Below are positions 1 through 7,399 of a DNA stretch of 30,511 bases, in pieces. Source of the stretch: CAZYPH01 sp964649095 (GTDB lineage Bacteria > Bdellovibrionota > UBA1018 > UBA923); contig CAZYPH010000017.1 in the NCBI GenBank assembly GCA_964649095.1, positions 1 to 30,511 of the forward strand, given 5' to 3'. Made by a program: the position numbers and the translations under genes. Numbering within the stretch: the first letter of the stretch is position 1; each line of letters opens with the position of its first letter. The notes beneath the pieces are model-generated. The model worked only from the letters and a program-made list of their open reading frames with translations, was not told the DNA's origin and searched no databases.

Positions 1-46
1 CCCTCTCATTAAAAGTGAGATGCTCTACCAACTGAGCTATGGACTC
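1..46 (-). tRNA. tRNA-Lys (anticodon TTT), 3' part outside the window
   Basis: Read on the minus strand from position 46, the sequence gives a 7-nt acceptor strand (GAGTCCA), T8-A9, the D arm GCTC-AGTTGGTA-GAGC, and an anticodon arm TCTCA-CTTTTAA-TGAGA whose loop carries TTT. That anticodon reads lysine codons AAA and AAG. The variable loop starts at the window edge, so the T arm and the 3' acceptor strand are cut off and the CCA status cannot be judged. The D arm (AGTTGGTAGAGC) is the usual tRNA signature. Confidence 0.93.
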
Positions 47-116
47 ACACGTTAGCGACTACTAATTGTAGGCAATAGACTGGTTTATACTCATCGATTC
101 TTCATCGTGCAAGTAG

Positions 117-1412
117 TTATTTCTGCACAATTAAGTTCAGTGTTTCTTCGCGCCCAGGGCCTGTACTAATGGTGACAATTGGGGCTCCAACAAACTCTTC
201 TACAAATTTAATGTAGCTTAAAAACGATGGTGGAAAGTCGGATAGCGCTTTGGGTGTTTTTGGTAACGTTCCAAAACCTTCTAATACTTTGTAAACAGGC
301 TTTACGCGCTCTAACTGCCGAATATTGGCAGGCAGCGATGTGATTGTCTTTCCGTCTAATTCATAAGCTACACAAACCGACAAGGGCCCGAGGTCGGCTA
401 GTATATCTGCTTTCATAAACGCTAGTCCGGTAAGGCCATTTACCTGTACTGCATACTTTAAGGCCACTAAATCTAGCCAACCACAGCGCCTTGGCCGTCC
501 TGTGGTGGCGCCAAACTCTTTACCGCGCTGGCGAATGGTTTCACCGAGGGTATCGTGTAATTCCGTTGGAAATGGACCAGTGCCCACGCGCGTAGTGTAG
601 GCTTTCGTAATGCCAATAACTTCGTCTACTTTTTTAAACCCGACGCCAATGCCACTAAATACTCCACCTACAACTGTGTTCGAGGACGTCACATACGGGT
701 ACGTGCCGTGGTCGACATCGAGTAACGTGCCTTGCGCACCCTCAAATAAAATGGGTTTGTTTTGATCTAGAGCGTTTTGCACCAGCACGCGCGTGTCTGC
801 GATAAATGGCTTTAATTTCTGACCATAGGCTAATCCCCAAGCCAGCATGTCGGCTACGGATGGGCATTGTCCGGCAAAAAGATTTTCAATAAGCACTCGT
901 TTTTCACGTAAACCAGCCTCTAACTTATCTTTTAGTAACGATTCGTCTAACAAGTCGGCCACGTAAATGCCGCGACGTGCGGCTTTGTCTTCGTAGCAGG
1001 GGCCAATACCGCGCACGGTTGTACCAATTTTGGTTTTTCCAGAAGACTCTTCTCGCAGGCGGTCTAATAATTTATGGAACGGAAAAATCACGTGAGCACG
1101 ATCACTGACTACAACAGCGGTATTGCGTTGGGGCGATAAGACGCCCTTTTGCTCAAGAATCGCGATTTCATGTAAAAATACTTCTGGGTCTAAAACGACG
1201 CCGTTGGCAATAACACACGTTTTGTTAGCATGCAGAACACCAGATGGAATCAGATGGAGAACGGTCTTTTCACCGCCAACGACCAATGTGTGTCCGGCAT
1301 TGTTGCCGCCTTGAAAACGCACAATAAGATCTGATTGCTCGGAGTAAATATCAACAATTTTACCTTTGCCCTCATCACCCCATTGGACGCCAAGAACCGT
1401 AATGTTTGCCAT
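117..1412 (-). CDS. purA: Adenylosuccinate synthetase
   Basis: PurA joins IMP and aspartate using GTP, giving adenylosuccinate, the first committed step from IMP to AMP in the cytosol. The 431-residue product has the normal family length. The N-terminal GTP/IMP loop GDEGKGK is at residues 12-18 with the catalytic Asp13, and the catalytic His41 sits in NNAGHT. The segments GTTVRGIGPCYEDK and TTGRPRRCGWLD, the latter an IMP/GTP contact region, are intact. The ATG at 1412 shares one base with the serA stop (TAATG), so translation is probably coupled. It is the last gene of the minus-strand run that starts near 7121. No hairpin terminator is visible between its stop and the tRNA gene. Identification is certain; nothing odd is seen. 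Confidence 0.97.
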   Translation of the reverse strand: MANITVLGVQWGDEGKGKIVDIYSEQSDLIVRFQGGNNAGHTLVVGGEKTVLHLIPSGVLHANKTCVIANGVVLDPEVFLHEIAILEQKGVLSPQRNTAVVVSDRAHVIFPFHKLLDRLREESSGKTKIGTTVRGIGPCYEDKAARRGIYVADLLDESLLKDKLEAGLREKRVLIENLFAGQCPSVADMLAWGLAYGQKLKPFIADTRVLVQNALDQNKPILFEGAQGTLLDVDHGTYPYVTSSNTVVGGVFSGIGVGFKKVDEVIGITKAYTTRVGTGPFPTELHDTLGETIRQRGKEFGATTGRPRRCGWLDLVALKYAVQVNGLTGLAFMKADILADLGPLSVCVAYELDGKTITSLPANIRQLERVKPVYKVLEGFGTLPKTPKALSDFPPSFLSYIKFVEEFVGAPIVTISTGPGREETLNLIVQK

Positions 1413-2377
1413 TAGTTTAATACTCCAAGTCGTTCATTGCGCTTAAAAAAACCTAATATTTGTTGGGCAGCCGTTGTTCCCACGCGAAGTTGCGCTTCAG
1501 CTGTAGAGGCGCCTAGGTGAGGAGTCACAATCACTTTTGGGTGCTCTGCTAAACGGTTCGGAAACACAATGGGTTCGCTGTCGAAGACATCGAACGCGGC
1601 ACCTGCCAAATGCCCACTGTCGAGCAAGTCACAGAGGCCGCTCTCGTCAATGATACCGCCACGAGCGCAGTTCAACACGAAACTACCAGGTTTTAGTAGG
1701 CTCAGCATTTCTTTCGATAGAAGATTTTTAGTAGAGCTTAGTAACGGTACGTGTACAGTAATTACATTCGAATTTAATAATATATCGTTTAGTGAATGTT
1801 TTAGTGTAACTTTATTTTTTAAATTTTCTGGGAGCGTGGTGGCATCTGAAATATTCGGGTCATAAACTAGAACATTCATGGCAAGGCCCAAGGCACGTTC
1901 GGCGACTAGCTTTCCAATGTGACCCAAGCCAATCAAACCCAATGTTTTTCCGGTGACTTCTAAACCTGAAAACTTTGCGCGGTCCCAGCGTTTTTCTCTG
2001 ATAGATTGATGGGCCTGAGGAATTTGGCGAAACATCGCAAATAGCAGCGCGATAGTGTGTTCGGCCGCCGCTAACGAATTGGCCGAGGCCGTATTCATTA
2101 CAGGCAGTTTTTTGGCTGTAGCAGCCGCAACATCTACGTTATCGACGCCAGCACCAGCACGACAAATAAGCTGAAGGTTTCTCCCCTGCTCAATAACTGG
2201 CGCAGTTACTTTTGTCGCTGAACGCACAACCAGAGCGTGGTATTGCGGGATGATTTCTAAAAGCTCTTCCGCTGATGTGGCGGTGCGCACATCTACTGAA
2301 AATGTAGACTCTGCTTGCAGTATTGCAATTCCATCTTTTGCAAGGCCATCGGTGATTAGAATTCGAGTAGTCGTCAT
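1412..2377 (-). CDS. serA: Short 2-hydroxyacid dehydrogenase, likely D-3-phosphoglycerate dehydrogenase without ACT domain
   Basis: Oxidises 3-phosphoglycerate to 3-phosphohydroxypyruvate with NAD, the first step of serine synthesis. The 321-residue protein has the D-2-hydroxyacid dehydrogenase fold: substrate domain about 1-100 and 285-321, Rossmann domain with GLGHIG at 150-155, catalytic Arg239 (NCARGG) and catalytic His287 (TPHLGAST). It ends just after this domain, so the C-terminal ACT (serine-sensing) domain of longer SerA proteins is absent and serine feedback through ACT is not expected. An ATG at 2377 was chosen: it overlaps the upstream aminotransferase stop as ATGA, has AGGA about 9 nt upstream, and gives the normal N-terminus; a longer frame reaches 2467 but lacks family similarity there. 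Next to an AGXT-like gene, hydroxypyruvate/glyoxylate reductase activity is an alternative. The adjacent serC favours SerA. Confidence 0.85.
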   Translation of the reverse strand: MTTTRILITDGLAKDGIAILQAESTFSVDVRTATSAEELLEIIPQYHALVVRSATKVTAPVIEQGRNLQLICRAGAGVDNVDVAAATAKKLPVMNTASANSLAAAEHTIALLFAMFRQIPQAHQSIREKRWDRAKFSGLEVTGKTLGLIGLGHIGKLVAERALGLAMNVLVYDPNISDATTLPENLKNKVTLKHSLNDILLNSNVITVHVPLLSSTKNLLSKEMLSLLKPGSFVLNCARGGIIDESGLCDLLDSGHLAGAAFDVFDSEPIVFPNRLAEHPKVIVTPHLGASTAEAQLRVGTTAAQQILGFFKRNERLGVLN

Positions 2378-3561
2378 AATTGTGATTCCTGTAAATTGAA
2401 ATAATTTAGTGCAGCGGTAACGCCCGCACCTAGAGAAAATTTTTGGTAGCCTAATTTGTAAAGGCATAACTCAAGCGCGCTAATGCCGGTAATAATGTCG
2501 AAGCGATCAATATAACCAAGGTGAGTCAGCCGAAAAATTTTACCTTCTAGCGCGTCTTGCCCGCCTGCGATGGTTACTCCAAATTCGTCGCGCATGGTTT
2601 TGGGAATGAGTTTACCATTCTCAATTTCCGCTGGAACACAAACAGCGGTGACGGCGTTTGATGGGGCCTTTTCCGATAGTAACTTTAGTCCCATCGCCTT
2701 AATAGCCAACCGTGTTGCCTCGGCTAGTAAGGCATGCCGTTTGAACGCCTCTGGCAGGGATTCTTCTTGGACAATCTTTAGTGATTCGGCGAGACCCATA
2801 AGTAGTGTGGTGCCCGGGGTCCAGGCCGTTTGTCCCTTGGATAAACCCTTACGTTCTTTCTTAAAGTCTAAATAGAATTTATTTATTTTTGAGCTGTCGA
2901 CAGCTTGCCATGCCCGGTTGCTTAGCGCCAGAAATGCCAATCCCGGTGGAATCATGAGAGCCTTTTGAGAGCCAGTTATGAGAACATCTATATCGAAATC
3001 ATCCATTGGCAGTTCAAAGACGCCTAGGGCAGTAATAGCATCGACCACTAATAGAAAATTAGAATTAGATGTTCGTATTCTACGAGCCCAATCAGCAATG
3101 GCTTGTACTGGGTAGAGTAGACCTGTTGACGTCTCTGAGGCTTGGCACAACAAGGCTTTGGGAATTAGCCCTTTGTTTGTTGCTGCAAGATAGGCATTTT
3201 CGAGTTGTGCCATCGCTAACGTTTCACCAGGAGCCAAAGTGATTTCAATGGGCTGAAGCTGGTAGGCCTCGGCTATCTTTGTCCAGCGAGCACCAAATTT
3301 TCCGCCGTTTATTGTAATGACGCAGTCACCAGGACTAAAGAGGTTGCAAACTGCGGCATCCATCGCACCAGTGCCTGAAGTCAGGATAGACAGCACATCG
3401 TTTTGGGTCTGAAAAAAATACTTTAGCCCTCTTTGAATTTCTTGAAAGAGCTCTGCAAAACCCGGAGTGCGATGGTGTAAGATAGGCTGCCCCATCGCTT
3501 GTTGAACGCGTTCTGGGATCATCGTCGGGCCAGGTGTTAAGAGACGTGTTTTTTTTAACAT
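2374..3561 (-). CDS. Class V aminotransferase (alanine-glyoxylate / serine-pyruvate type)
   Basis: PLP-dependent aminotransferase of the AGXT/SPT branch of fold type I, class V. The 395-residue protein starts with the branch signature LLTPGPTMIPERV, has a glycine-rich phosphate-binding stretch (TSGTGAMDA, about 61-69), VVDAITALG with the PLP-ring Asp174, and the Schiff-base lysine in GSQKALMIPPG (Lys200). Family members transfer amino groups among alanine, serine and glyoxylate; some serve as phosphoserine aminotransferase. It lies between serC and serA and overlaps serA by 4 nt (ATGA), so a role in serine/glycine interconversion is likely. A true SerC is encoded next door, so this is probably not the sole phosphoserine aminotransferase. 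The start codon sits in an AT-rich perfect dyad, lacks a clear Shine-Dalgarno and is followed by a run of eight A. Exact substrates cannot be read from sequence. Confidence 0.85.
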   Translation of the reverse strand: MLKKTRLLTPGPTMIPERVQQAMGQPILHHRTPGFAELFQEIQRGLKYFFQTQNDVLSILTSGTGAMDAAVCNLFSPGDCVITINGGKFGARWTKIAEAYQLQPIEITLAPGETLAMAQLENAYLAATNKGLIPKALLCQASETSTGLLYPVQAIADWARRIRTSNSNFLLVVDAITALGVFELPMDDFDIDVLITGSQKALMIPPGLAFLALSNRAWQAVDSSKINKFYLDFKKERKGLSKGQTAWTPGTTLLMGLAESLKIVQEESLPEAFKRHALLAEATRLAIKAMGLKLLSEKAPSNAVTAVCVPAEIENGKLIPKTMRDEFGVTIAGGQDALEGKIFRLTHLGYIDRFDIITGISALELCLYKLGYQKFSLGAGVTAALNYFNLQESQL

Positions 3562-3574
3562 AAATAATTTATGT
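3558..3574. repeat. Perfect 8-bp inverted repeat over the aminotransferase start codon
   Basis: The sequence acataaat-a-atttatgt is a perfect dyad with one central base. It covers the ATG (3561-3559 on the minus strand) of the class V aminotransferase and lies in the 29-nt gap after serC. It could be a repressor site or an RNA hairpin hiding the start; being AT-rich it could also be chance. Confidence 0.4.
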
Positions 3575-3590
3575 TTATAAAGCGATCTAG

Positions 3591-4742
3591 TTACTTGTTT
3601 CGCTTTTCAAAGTCGTTCATAAATTCAACCAATGCGGTTACACCCTCTTCGGGGAAGGCGTTGTATAACGAGGCTCGTAGTCCACCCACAGCGCGATGTC
3701 CCTTAAGTTCTAGTAGACCTTTCTGAGCAGCTTCTTTGATAAAACTAGCTTCTAATGCTTCGCTAGAGCTGTGTCCGGGACGGATTCTAAAAATAATATT
3801 CATTAAAGACCGTGATTCCGGCGCGATTGGGCAATGATAAAAATCAGAGTTGTGTAATGCGCTGTATAAAATCTGAGCCTTCTTCTGATTTTTAGCCTCG
3901 ATCACACCTAAACCACCTTGGTTCAAAATCCACTTAAGCACCAGGCCACATACATAGATGCCAAACGTTGGTGGAGTATTGTAGCGAGAGTCACCATCAA
4001 TATGTGTTTTATACTGAAGCATTGTCGGGAGGGCTCGCTGCTGCTGCTCATTGAGTCGATTAGCCAGCTCGCGGCGAAGAACTACAATCGTCGTGCCCGC
4101 CGGACCCAAGTTTTTCTGGGCACCTGCAAAAATAAGGTCAAACTGAGAGTAATCGAGCTGTCGCGATGCAAAATCAGACGACATGTCTGCAACTAGAGGA
4201 GTATTGGGTAGCCGCGTAAATGTTTTAAATTGAGTGCCTTCAATCGTATTATTCGAACAGTAATAAGTATAACTGGCTGCGGGATTCAATTTATCCTTCG
4301 ATACTTCCGGCACACAGGTGTGTTTTTGTTCTTCAGAACTAGCTACCACGCGGTGCGGATGGCGGTCTTTTAACTGAGCTAGTGCCATCTTGCTCCAGTA
4401 CCCCGAGTGCACAACGTCAATTGGTGAGGCTGCTGCATCTGTAGGATTCTGCAGATTCATCGGTACCATAGAGAATTGTAAGCTCGCTCCACCTTGCAAA
4501 AAAAGTACGGCGTAGTCGTCCGAAAGGTTGAGTAACGTTTTGGTGTCGCGTACTGCGTTAGTCATTACTTCATCGAAAAACTTGGAACGATGGCTCATCT
4601 CCAAAATTGACATGCCGGTTTGGGCGGTATTCAAAATATTAGCTTGAATGGTCTCTAAAACTTCTAGTGGCAGTGTGGATGGGCCAGCAGAAAAATTAAA
4701 CACACGCCCGTGTGGACGTTCCTGAGTCAACGCGTTTGGCAT
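3591..4742 (-). CDS. serC: Phosphoserine aminotransferase
   Basis: Converts 3-phosphohydroxypyruvate and glutamate to phosphoserine (second step of serine synthesis) and can act on the pyridoxine precursor 3-hydroxy-4-phosphohydroxythreonine in organisms with the DXP-independent side of that pathway. The 383-residue protein shows the SerC start FNFSAGPSTLP, ILEMSHRSKFF (about 46-56), the phosphate-cup LQGGASLQF (82-90), VADMSSDFASR (184-194) and the PLP lysine in GAQKNLGPAG (Lys210). It is about 20 residues longer than the usual ~360, partly by a 10-residue N-terminal lead. The ATG at 4742 has a good ribosome site (GAGGGGGT, about 6 nt away). It is followed after 29 nt by the AGXT-like gene and then serA. 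serB is not in the window. Confidence 0.96.
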   Translation of the reverse strand: MPNALTQERPHGRVFNFSAGPSTLPLEVLETIQANILNTAQTGMSILEMSHRSKFFDEVMTNAVRDTKTLLNLSDDYAVLFLQGGASLQFSMVPMNLQNPTDAAASPIDVVHSGYWSKMALAQLKDRHPHRVVASSEEQKHTCVPEVSKDKLNPAASYTYYCSNNTIEGTQFKTFTRLPNTPLVADMSSDFASRQLDYSQFDLIFAGAQKNLGPAGTTIVVLRRELANRLNEQQQRALPTMLQYKTHIDGDSRYNTPPTFGIYVCGLVLKWILNQGGLGVIEAKNQKKAQILYSALHNSDFYHCPIAPESRSLMNIIFRIRPGHSSSEALEASFIKEAAQKGLLELKGHRAVGGLRASLYNAFPEEGVTALVEFMNDFEKRNK

Positions 4743-4787
4743 GAATAACCCCCTCTAGGTTGATGAATCACAAGTAGTGCGTGGTAG

Positions 4788-5228
4788 TTATATTTTATGG
4801 AGGCCGCGCTCTTTCAACATGCGGTCAATAATTTGAAGCGCCTCTAAACGAAGGTCATTTTCGTACACAAAACGAAAGAAGTTTTCCATGTCGGGATGAT
4901 TCCGAAAATTCTTCGGTGTGCTGGTTGTTGCGGAGTCATCGAGGCGTGGCATTGCGGAACCGCTGCTGCTCGACTCTTCAAAGTCATCAGCATCATCGTC
5001 GACTGGAACTGAGTTTGCGCCACCTGTTTGCGCCAACAAGGCGTCAGCAGCAGCCTCTAGTTCGTCGCTACTAGAACGCCCCTTTTTTGGTTTAGAAGTT
5101 GTTTTATCTGAAGAAGTTGCGAGGGCCTTTTTAGTTGTCGCGGCTGTTGCAGCAACTTTGGTTGGTTTAGCCGCCTTTGGAGGTTTCGCTGCAGATTTTT
5201 TTGCCGTTTTGGTTGCCGATTTTGCCAT
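4788..5228 (-). CDS. Lys/Ala-rich small protein with acidic middle and short C-terminal helical domain, function unknown
   Basis: A 146-residue protein I do not recognise by name. Residues 1-55 are rich in Lys, Ala and Thr with repeated AKK/PKAAK-like units, resembling the tails of bacterial histone H1-like or AlgP-like proteins. Residues 56-105 are Ser/Asp/Glu-rich and probably disordered (DDDADDFEESSSSGS). The last ~40 residues, starting at NHPDMENFFRFVYEND, look like one compact helical unit ending DRMLKERGLHKI. The ATG at 5228 was preferred over an upstream TTG at 5243 because GAAGGG lies 5 nt before it. It lies 27 nt after the sigma-54-type regulator and 45 nt before serC, so it is probably co-transcribed. 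The basic tail suggests binding to nucleic acid, but this is inference from composition. Confidence 0.75.
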   Translation of the reverse strand: MAKSATKTAKKSAAKPPKAAKPTKVAATAATTKKALATSSDKTTSKPKKGRSSSDELEAAADALLAQTGGANSVPVDDDADDFEESSSSGSAMPRLDDSATTSTPKNFRNHPDMENFFRFVYENDLRLEALQIIDRMLKERGLHKI

Positions 5229-5255
5229 AAAAGCCCTTCGCAATTTAAATTGATT

Positions 5256-7121
5256 TTATTGAGGGTTAATACCGCCCATCTCTTTAATAAGGCCGTACCG
5301 ATGTAACTTGTTATAGAGGGTTTTAATGGTAACGCCAAGGGTAGATGCGGCTTTTGTTTTGTTGCCTTGATGAAAATCAAGAATGCGTAGAATGTGTTGT
5401 TTCTCAAGTTCGTCTAGAGACATGTCTACCGCAAATTCAACCGTAGTTGTTGATGGTGCCTGCTGTGTATTTACGGGTTCGTTTCTAGTTCGAGGCATAC
5501 GAATGTTAAATGGAATGTCATCCAATTTAATTTCGTTATTTTCTGACAAGATTTTCAGCCTTTCGATTGTATTTTGGAGTTCACGAATATTGCCCGGCCA
5601 ATCGTAACTCATCAAAATATCGAAGACTTTTGGATCCACCTTTTTAATTTGTACTGGTGCGCCGTATCGAGAGTTCTTTAGGAAATGGTCGATGAGGGGT
5701 TTAATATCCTCACGGCGTTTTCTTAGCGGCGGAATACGAAGTGTAATGGTGTTTAGACGGTAGAAGAGATCCTCTCTAAACCGACCGGCCTTCACTTCTT
5801 GTTCTAGATCGCGATTACTCGCTGAAATGACACGAACATCGACTCTTATCGGACGTTTGCCGCCGACCCGATAGACCTCACCCTCTTGTAAAAAGCGCAA
5901 GAGTTTAGCCTGCACAGCGAGGCTCATTTCTGCAATCTCATCTAAAAACAGAGTGCCTCCAGAAGCCGTTTCGGCAAGACCTAGCTTTTGTGCCACAGCG
6001 CCTGTGAAAGCGCCTTTTTCATGGCCAAATAGCTCGCTCTCTAGAAGGCTTTCCTGTAAAGCCCCGCAGTTAATGGTGACATAGGGGCGATCGTGACGCT
6101 CACTCTTATTGTGTAAGCGTTTCGCTAAGAGCTCTTTTCCTGTGCCGCTTTCGCCCTGAATTAAAACAGTCGCGTTGGTAGGTGCGATTTTATCTACCAT
6201 GTTTACGACATTCAAAAGAGCGCTGCTTTGACCAATAATGACGTTGTTTTGTTCTTTTTCGCTCGAAACCAAAGATTTGAGTGCTTTGTTTTCGCGCTGC
6301 AAAAGTTTTTGTTGGTCTAGAATTCTAGAATGGGCGCGTTTGAGTTCTTGTGTGCGCTCTTCTACCGTTTCTTGAAGCTTTTTATTAAATGACCGCACTT
6401 CTGTATAAAGCTTTGTATTTTGGAGAGCTACCGATAATTGGGCACCAATACTTTCAAATGTAACGATATCATTTTCGTCAAAAGCGCCAATTTGATTACT
6501 TTCAACCACCAAAACGGCAGCTACCGTCTTATTTAAAACTACAGGAATGCTGAGTTGCGACTTGGTATCGATGGGTAGCGAGAGGTTTGTAAAGTGTGGA
6601 TCACGTGTGACGTCTGCGCAGTTGTAGATCTTTTTTGTTTGTATGGTGGTGCCTAAAATACCTTCGTCTTTTATCGCAAAACCAAGTTTTAGATACTTAT
6701 TGTAGGCGCCTGACTGAGCTCTGAGCGTGGCTGTTCCATCTGAGCCGACGGACCAAATACTGAAAGAATAGAAATGGAATCTATTTTGAACGACACTTAC
6801 AATGTCTTCCCAAACGTTGTCGGTGTTGATTAAGGACTGGAGCTTGAGGCTCATTTCGTTAATTAGACGTAATTCTTCGAAGAGCTTATGAGATGTTTCA
6901 GCCTCTGATAAATGCATGCCAGTTTCTCGCGGAGAGTTGTAATCGTAATTTGACAATGATGAACGTCGATTGGGGGATTTGGCGACGATGGGTGCTAATT
7001 CTTTTTGTGCCGATTTTTTTAACAGATCTGAAGTTGTGCGCTTTGAATCTTCTCGTGATTTGACCCTAGGTAGCTTTGTTTGATTGGTCGAAGAAGATGT
7101 CGTGTTTCTGGATACGCCCAT
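5256..7121 (-). CDS. Sigma-54-dependent transcriptional activator: GAF, AAA+ and Fis-type HTH
   Basis: A complete bacterial enhancer-binding protein of 621 residues. Residues 1-75 are Ser/Arg/Lys-rich and look disordered. About 80-240 form a GAF sensor domain (ELRLINEM to QNTKLYTEV), followed by a coiled coil at 242-292. The AAA+ domain runs about 293-535: Walker A GESGTGKE (323-330), the sigma-54-contacting loop GAFTGA (370-375), Walker B TLFLDEIAEM (390-399), GRFREDLFYRL with the arginine finger, and WPGNIREL (508-515). A Fis-type HTH occupies about 572-612. All residues needed for ATP hydrolysis and sigma-54 remodelling are present. No receiver domain is seen, so control is probably by a ligand or partner of the GAF domain. 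The ATG at 7121 has AGGGGG about 8 nt upstream. It heads the run leading through serC and serA to purA; its targets are unknown. Confidence 0.93.
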   Translation of the reverse strand: MGVSRNTTSSSTNQTKLPRVKSREDSKRTTSDLLKKSAQKELAPIVAKSPNRRSSLSNYDYNSPRETGMHLSEAETSHKLFEELRLINEMSLKLQSLINTDNVWEDIVSVVQNRFHFYSFSIWSVGSDGTATLRAQSGAYNKYLKLGFAIKDEGILGTTIQTKKIYNCADVTRDPHFTNLSLPIDTKSQLSIPVVLNKTVAAVLVVESNQIGAFDENDIVTFESIGAQLSVALQNTKLYTEVRSFNKKLQETVEERTQELKRAHSRILDQQKLLQRENKALKSLVSSEKEQNNVIIGQSSALLNVVNMVDKIAPTNATVLIQGESGTGKELLAKRLHNKSERHDRPYVTINCGALQESLLESELFGHEKGAFTGAVAQKLGLAETASGGTLFLDEIAEMSLAVQAKLLRFLQEGEVYRVGGKRPIRVDVRVISASNRDLEQEVKAGRFREDLFYRLNTITLRIPPLRKRREDIKPLIDHFLKNSRYGAPVQIKKVDPKVFDILMSYDWPGNIRELQNTIERLKILSENNEIKLDDIPFNIRMPRTRNEPVNTQQAPSTTTVEFAVDMSLDELEKQHILRILDFHQGNKTKAASTLGVTIKTLYNKLHRYGLIKEMGGINPQ

Positions 7122-7397
7122 TGTTAGAACCCCCTAAAAAAATGCTCTGAAAATTGACATTGAAAGAGCAATCGTTAACCCCAAAGTACACCTGTAAAAC
7201 TATTATTACTTCCTGTTGTCTGCAGCTGAATATGCGGCTGTCAGCTGGCTGCTGTCTTGTATGACAGTATGACGTGGCGTATAAAAATTACACCAACGCA
7301 TCGCAGTATATAAACCTTACACGGCAAGTCAAACGGAAAGTTCTATATTTTTTACATTAGTGTCTATGAAGGGATGGGGTGATAATTACGCGATGCG
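7122..7397. promoter_or_regulatory. Largest intergenic region: 3' of tolB and 5' of the GAF/AAA+ regulator
   Basis: This 276-bp stretch has no plausible gene. It must hold the end of the tol transcript and the start of the regulator transcript, both on the minus strand. It has an inverted repeat with arms CTGTC (7252-7256) and GACAG (7263-7267), two CAGCTG palindromes (7223-7228 and 7242-7247), and a plus-strand string with the spacing of a sigma-54 promoter at 7245-7261 (CTGGC then TTGTA), with T in place of the conserved C of the -12 GC. No clear terminator with a U tract is visible. Confidence 0.45.
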
Positions 7398-7399
7398 TT
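7295..7399. repeat. 10-bp perfect inverted repeat with 85-nt spacer at the end of tolB
   Basis: AACGCATCGC at 7295-7304 is the exact reverse complement of GCGATGCGTT at 7390-7399. The second arm overlaps two bases of the tolB stop codon. On the minus-strand transcript the arms could close a long stem-loop just after tolB, followed by a run of U (ATTTTTAT). It is too wide for an ordinary terminator. Confidence 0.45.

Noticed and set aside
4918..5253. Plus-strand open frame of 111 codons opposite the Lys/Ala-rich gene
   Set aside because: It mirrors the codon bias of a Lys/Ala/Ser-rich minus-strand gene and has no start signal or recognisable domain.
5057..5407. Minus-strand frame of 116 codons overlapping the regulator end and the Lys/Ala-rich gene
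   Set aside because: It crosses two well-supported genes in another frame and has no family similarity.
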